NCBI GenBank assembly: GCA_029573975.1
Contig: JAKQBU010000091.1
Span: 1-9,598, forward strand
Direction of reading: 5' to 3'
From: Planctomycetota bacterium
Lineage (GTDB): Bacteria > Planctomycetota > Phycisphaerae > Sedimentisphaerales > SM23-30
Length of the DNA stretch: 9,598 bases
In this document: one piece after another, positions 7,397 to 9,598 of the stretch
Position numbering within the stretch: position 1 is the stretch's first letter
Layout: each line of letters starts with the position of its first letter
Notes under the pieces: generated by a model
Databases searched by the model: none
Told to the model about the DNA's origin: nothing
Seen by the model: the letters and a program-made list of their open reading frames with translations, nothing else
Translations under genes and position numbers: made by a program

Positions 7397-7411
7397 CATT
7401 TTGACAAAATG
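7397..7411. promoter_or_regulatory. Perfect 15-bp palindrome upstream of the GntR gene
   Basis: CATTTTG-A-CAAAATG pairs 7 bp on each side of a central A. It lies 23 bp before a TTGACA box and shares ATTTTGACAAA with the site upstream of the C26 gene. GntR regulators often control themselves through such sites; binding is inferred. Confidence 0.45.
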
Positions 7412-7433
7412 CAATAAGATAAGGACTTTATGA

Positions 7434-7461
7434 TTGACAATGCAGGCGGTGTGTGCAAAAT
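7434..7461 (+). promoter_or_regulatory. Candidate promoter of the GntR gene
   Basis: A perfect TTGACA (7434-7439) is followed after 16 bp by CAAAAT (7456-7461), a weak -10 box preceded by TG. Transcription would start near 7468, which would exclude the ATG at 7464 and favour the ATG at 7515. Confidence 0.3.
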
Positions 7462-7514
7462 AAATGCCTAAAATAGCTCGATTTCGGGTTAAAATTGCAT
7501 ATAGAGAGTTAAAG

Positions 7515-8306
7515 ATGGCTGCAAAATACATTAAGCACGATATTCTGAGTCCGGAAGGTATAAAAAACGACGAGTATTACCCTCGTTACAAGCAGATCAT
7601 GGATATGCCCAACCGGGCGGAGCGGCTGGTGGCGGCGCTGGCGGACTATATCAGCCAGAGCAATCTGCAGGATGGGGATAAACTACCATCGGAAAAAGAG
7701 TTATGCGAGGTTTTTGGTGTCGGGACCCGTTCGCTGCGGGAGGCACTGATAGCCCTGCGTACGCTGGGGCTGGTCCAGTCGAAACAGGGAACCGGCTGGA
7801 TTGTCGAGCAGTTCGATCCCTCCAGCAGCCTGCGATTTCTGTCCGTCATCATCCGCAATTTTACCAAAGCGGATTTGGATCAGGTCATGCTCACCCGGAT
7901 TGCCACGGAACCAACGATCGCGTTTTTGGCGGCCCGGAATATCACGCCCCAGGGCCTGGAAAATCTTACCAGCACCTTTCAAATCATGAAGGAAACGGAC
8001 AGCGACCGGGCGTTCCGCTTCAACGACCGGAAATTTCATGATATCCTGGCGCAGGAATGCGGCAATTGCATCCTTTCCATGGTCAGTTCCATGCTGACGG
8101 GGCTGTTTTATGTCGGGCAGCTCAGCACGGTCCACGGGGATTATGATGCGATTATCGAACAGCACCAGAAAATATACGATGCCATCCGAGAGAAGGCCCC
8201 CCAGCGGGCGGAAGAGGCGATGAAAAAGCATCTGCTCACGGCCCAGCAGTATATCGGGCAGTCTCGGGAAAACAAAGACTTGAAACCCCTCGTCGAACGG
8301 CAGTGA
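7515..8306 (+). CDS. GntR-family transcriptional regulator, FadR/FCD subfamily
   Basis: This is a ligand-responsive DNA-binding repressor or activator, usually of sugar-acid, amino-acid or other carbon catabolic genes. The winged helix-turn-helix is plain: RAERLVAALADYI, then GDKLPSEKELCEVFGVGTRSLREAL and the wing GLVQSKQGTGW. The C-terminal FCD domain keeps its metal/ligand residues: DRKFH (codons at 8025 and 8037), then H in EQHQ (codon 8163) and H in KKHL (codon 8229). I chose ATG 7515 because GAGAG sits 6 nt upstream; this gives 263 aa. ATG 7464 is in frame with no ribosome site, and ATG 7599 or 7605 would place the start right at the HTH as in many relatives, so the first 28 to 30 residues are uncertain. 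A perfect palindrome lies upstream. Likely targets are itself and the C26 gene, perhaps GH95; the effector is unknown. Confidence 0.93.
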   Translation: MAAKYIKHDILSPEGIKNDEYYPRYKQIMDMPNRAERLVAALADYISQSNLQDGDKLPSEKELCEVFGVGTRSLREALIALRTLGLVQSKQGTGWIVEQFDPSSSLRFLSVIIRNFTKADLDQVMLTRIATEPTIAFLAARNITPQGLENLTSTFQIMKETDSDRAFRFNDRKFHDILAQECGNCILSMVSSMLTGLFYVGQLSTVHGDYDAIIEQHQKIYDAIREKAPQRAEEAMKKHLLTAQQYIGQSRENKDLKPLVERQ

Positions 8307-8397
8307 TTTTTTCATCCGGGCGTAAAGGAATTGCGCTTGCCGGTACGAGCAGGGAACCACGGCGGGCGGTATCGTTGGGAGGGCCGGGGCTGCCGGC

Positions 8398-8403
8398 GGG
8401 AGG
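8398..8403 (+). promoter_or_regulatory. Shine-Dalgarno site for the DUF1294 gene
   Basis: GGGAGG lies 11 nt before ATG 8415. The spacing is a little long but the sequence is strong; it supports 8415 over the in-frame upstream start at 8331. Confidence 0.5.
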
Positions 8404-8414
8404 TTTTTCCATCT

Positions 8415-8774
8415 ATGGCAAAACATAACCCTTATACATTTTATTTGATTCTTACGCCTTGCCTGGTTGTCCTGGCGGTTCTACTGCTGGGGCGGCTGCG
8501 AGTGCCGCTGCTGGTATCGTATCTGGCCAGCATCAGCGGTATCACTTTTTTGATTTACGGCTTTGATAAAGGCAGAGCGGTTAAAAACCAGGGCCGTGTG
8601 CCGGAGATGATACTGCATGGGCTGGCACTGGCCGGCGGCATACCGGGCGCCTTTTTCGGTCAGCTTGTGTTTCGTCACAAAACCCGGAAATGGAAATTCC
8701 GCATCGTCTTTATTTTGATTTTTTTGCTGCAAATCGCGGCTTTGATCTACTATTGGAAAAAACTCCAAGCATGA
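8415..8774 (+). CDS. DUF1294 family small membrane protein
   Basis: This is an integral inner-membrane protein of unknown function. The family signature is clear: YGFDKGRA, then RVPEMILHGLALAGGIPGAF and FRHKTRKWKFR, which match the DUF1294 consensus (YxxDK, RxPExxLH, GGxxGA, HKTRKxxF). Four hydrophobic segments are visible at about residues 6-24, 30-48, 69-88 and 96-115 of the 119 residues. In some bacteria the domain is fused to a cold-shock domain; here it stands alone, with only an additional N-terminal helix. The frame continues upstream to 8331, but that stretch is charged and unlike the family, and the GGGAGG site supports ATG 8415. It lies 65 bp before the SixA gene on the same strand, so the two may share a transcript. 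No function can be inferred from the neighbours. Confidence 0.92.
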   Translation: MAKHNPYTFYLILTPCLVVLAVLLLGRLRVPLLVSYLASISGITFLIYGFDKGRAVKNQGRVPEMILHGLALAGGIPGAFFGQLVFRHKTRKWKFRIVFILIFLLQIAALIYYWKKLQA

Positions 8775-8802
8775 CCGTTTACACCGCTGTCCATTTTCCG
8801 AT

Positions 8803-8831
8803 TTGCTTTTTTCCTTTTGTTTCTATATCGT
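8803..8831 (+). promoter_or_regulatory. Weak candidate promoter of sixA
   Basis: TTGCTT (8803-8808), a 17-bp spacer and TATCGT (8826-8831) place a start within a few bases of ATG 8840. No Shine-Dalgarno site precedes that ATG, so leaderless translation is possible. Read-through from the DUF1294 gene is the alternative. Confidence 0.2.
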
Positions 8832-8839
8832 AAACCCCC

Positions 8840-9331
8840 ATGAAGACCTTATTGCTGATGCGCCATGCTCATGCCGGAGCGAAAAAACCCGGCCAATCCG
8901 ACTTTGACCGGACGCTTGATCCTCTGGGCCGGCGCGCGGCGGCGGCGATGGGCCAGCGGTTACTGCGTGAAAACCTCATCCCCGATTTTATAGTTTCCTC
9001 CGCCGCGTCGCGGGCCCAGGAAACTGCCCGGCTGGTGGCGGAAAACTGCCCCGCTTCGCCGCCTGTGGAATGTTCCCCTGAATTGTATTCGGCCACTGCG
9101 GAGGGCTATCTGCAAATCCTTCAGGAAACCTGCGGCCCGCACAGCACCGTTCTGCTGGTCGGCCACAATCCCACGATGGAATCCCTGGTGGCAAAATTTA
9201 CCGGCCGCTGCCAGCCACTGGCCCCCGCGGCTCTGGCGCATTTTTGCCTGGACATATCCCACTGGCGCCATCTCCATCTAAACAGCCCAGCCGAACTGCT
9301 CCACCTGTGGCTTGCCGAACTGGCTTCCTGA
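8840..9331 (+). CDS. sixA: Phosphohistidine phosphatase SixA family (histidine phosphatase superfamily)
   Basis: This cytoplasmic phosphatase is predicted to remove phosphate from phosphohistidine; E. coli SixA acts on ArcB and on the nitrogen phosphotransferase protein NPr. The RHG-type active site LMRHAHA gives R8 and the nucleophile H9. R58 in the SRAQET segment and H109 in LLVGHNP complete the phosphate pocket. The DFDRTLDPLGRRAA segment after the active site is typical of SixA (compare RPLTxxG in relatives). Length, 163 aa, is normal for the family. The start at 8840 fits homology exactly, although no ribosome site is visible. Codon third positions favour C and G, unlike the strongly G-biased GH95 gene. 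The gene ends 7 bp before a long hairpin and faces a convergent gene. No histidine kinase or PTS gene is in view, so the substrate is unknown. A generic phosphoglycerate-mutase-like phosphatase is the less likely alternative. Confidence 0.92.
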   Translation: MKTLLLMRHAHAGAKKPGQSDFDRTLDPLGRRAAAAMGQRLLRENLIPDFIVSSAASRAQETARLVAENCPASPPVECSPELYSATAEGYLQILQETCGPHSTVLLVGHNPTMESLVAKFTGRCQPLAPAALAHFCLDISHWRHLHLNSPAELLHLWLAELAS

Positions 9332-9337
9332 TACGGT

Positions 9338-9380
9338 TTCCCTTCGGTGTGCCGCCCGATTGCGGCACACCGAAAGGGAA
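9338..9380. terminator. Long hairpin, probable bidirectional terminator
   Basis: The left arm TTCCCTTCGGTGTGCCGC (9338-9355) pairs completely with 9362-9380 around a 6-base CCGATT loop, except for one bulged A. It sits exactly between the stops of two convergent genes. There is no T-run on either side, so it may act as an RNA 3'-end stabiliser or a factor-assisted stop rather than a classical intrinsic terminator. Confidence 0.75.
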
Positions 9381-9399
9381 TAACGTCACAACTTATCAC

Positions 9400-9598
9400 C
9401 TATGGATACATGCATTCGGGATTGTACCAGTAGGTACAGCTCAGCCAGTCGCCGGCCAGCAGCGCCAAATCCTCCAGGTTCACATAGCAATCCTGATTGA
9501 TGTCCCCCGGCCGGAAATTGTGGCCCGGATTCGGACAGACATAACTGAGGGCATAGGCTACCGCCGCATCCCACAGGACCAGACCGTGCGGATGGATG
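9400..9598 (-). CDS. C-terminal end of a secreted protein with dockerin-like EF-hand tail (partial)
   Basis: The minus strand is open from the right edge to a TAG at 9402-9400, giving the last 65 residues of a longer protein. The tail contains PGDINQDCYVNLEDLALLAGDWL followed by paired cysteines (SC...PEC) and the end MYP. The 12-residue loop starting DINQDC and ending ED has aspartate or asparagine at positions 1, 3, 5, 9 and 12, as in a calcium-binding dockerin or EF-hand loop. The following LALLAGDWL helix is the form seen in the C-terminal tails of many large extracellular enzymes and surface proteins of anaerobic planctomycetes. Only this one repeat is present at the end. No start codon lies within the visible part, so the gene is easily missed. 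The catalytic or structural part lies outside the window, so its function is unknown. It converges on sixA. Confidence 0.8.
   Translation of the reverse strand, partial: IHPHGLVLWDAAVAYALSYVCPNPGHNFRPGDINQDCYVNLEDLALLAGDWLSCTYWYNPECMYP

Noticed and set aside
8382..8397. GCCGG-GGCTG-CCGGC hairpin before the DUF1294 gene as a riboswitch or attenuator
   Set aside because: The stem is only 5 bp in GC-rich DNA, with no T-run and no known riboswitch core.
9386..9574. A 62-codon minus-strand frame starting MGCGGSLC
   Set aside because: It is out of frame with the dockerin-like tail, which occupies the same DNA and has a clear domain pattern.

Overview
The window looks like chromosomal DNA of a planctomycete, probably an anaerobic Phycisphaerae or Sedimentisphaerales relative. 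The best marker is the partial minus-strand gene at the right edge. It ends in a dockerin-like, single EF-hand tail (loop DINQDCYVNLED followed by a LALLAGDWL-type helix), a C-terminal ending typical of large secreted proteins in that group. A long non-coding island of dispersed repeats (3403-3941), moderately high GC and a secreted glycosidase fit the same picture. The assignment is an inference from family knowledge, not from a marker gene.

Left region (1-3402): the end of a type I restriction-modification operon. The window opens inside hsdS (specificity subunit), followed 2 bp later by a complete hsdR (790 aa). The methylase gene hsdM is not in view and presumably lies upstream. HsdR carries an unusual run of three 18-residue cysteine repeats between its helicase core and its C-terminal domain.

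Middle region (3403-6359): about 540 bp of non-coding repeats and G-rich sequence, then a plausible promoter with an overlapping inverted repeat. These precede a large secreted glycoside hydrolase of family 95 (alpha-L-fucosidase / alpha-L-galactosidase type). The hydrolase keeps the general acid motif but differs from the family at two positions of the base-activating machinery.

Right-middle region (6360-8306): a class I glutamine-amidotransferase-like peptidase C26 (PuuD type), then a FadR/FCD-type GntR regulator. Their upstream regions share an 11-bp sequence with a palindromic core (TTTG-W-CAAA), possibly an operator of this regulator. The GH95 promoter has a different but related TTGAC/GTCAA inverted repeat. 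A small locally regulated catabolic set is therefore possible but unproven.

Right region (8307-9598): a four-helix DUF1294 membrane protein, a SixA-type phosphohistidine phosphatase, a long hairpin between convergent genes, and the 3' end of the dockerin-tailed secreted protein on the minus strand. No tRNA, rRNA, CRISPR array, transposase or integrase was seen. I found no clear new multi-gene system. The most unusual items are the HsdR cysteine repeats, the altered GH95 active site and the shared operator-like palindromes.
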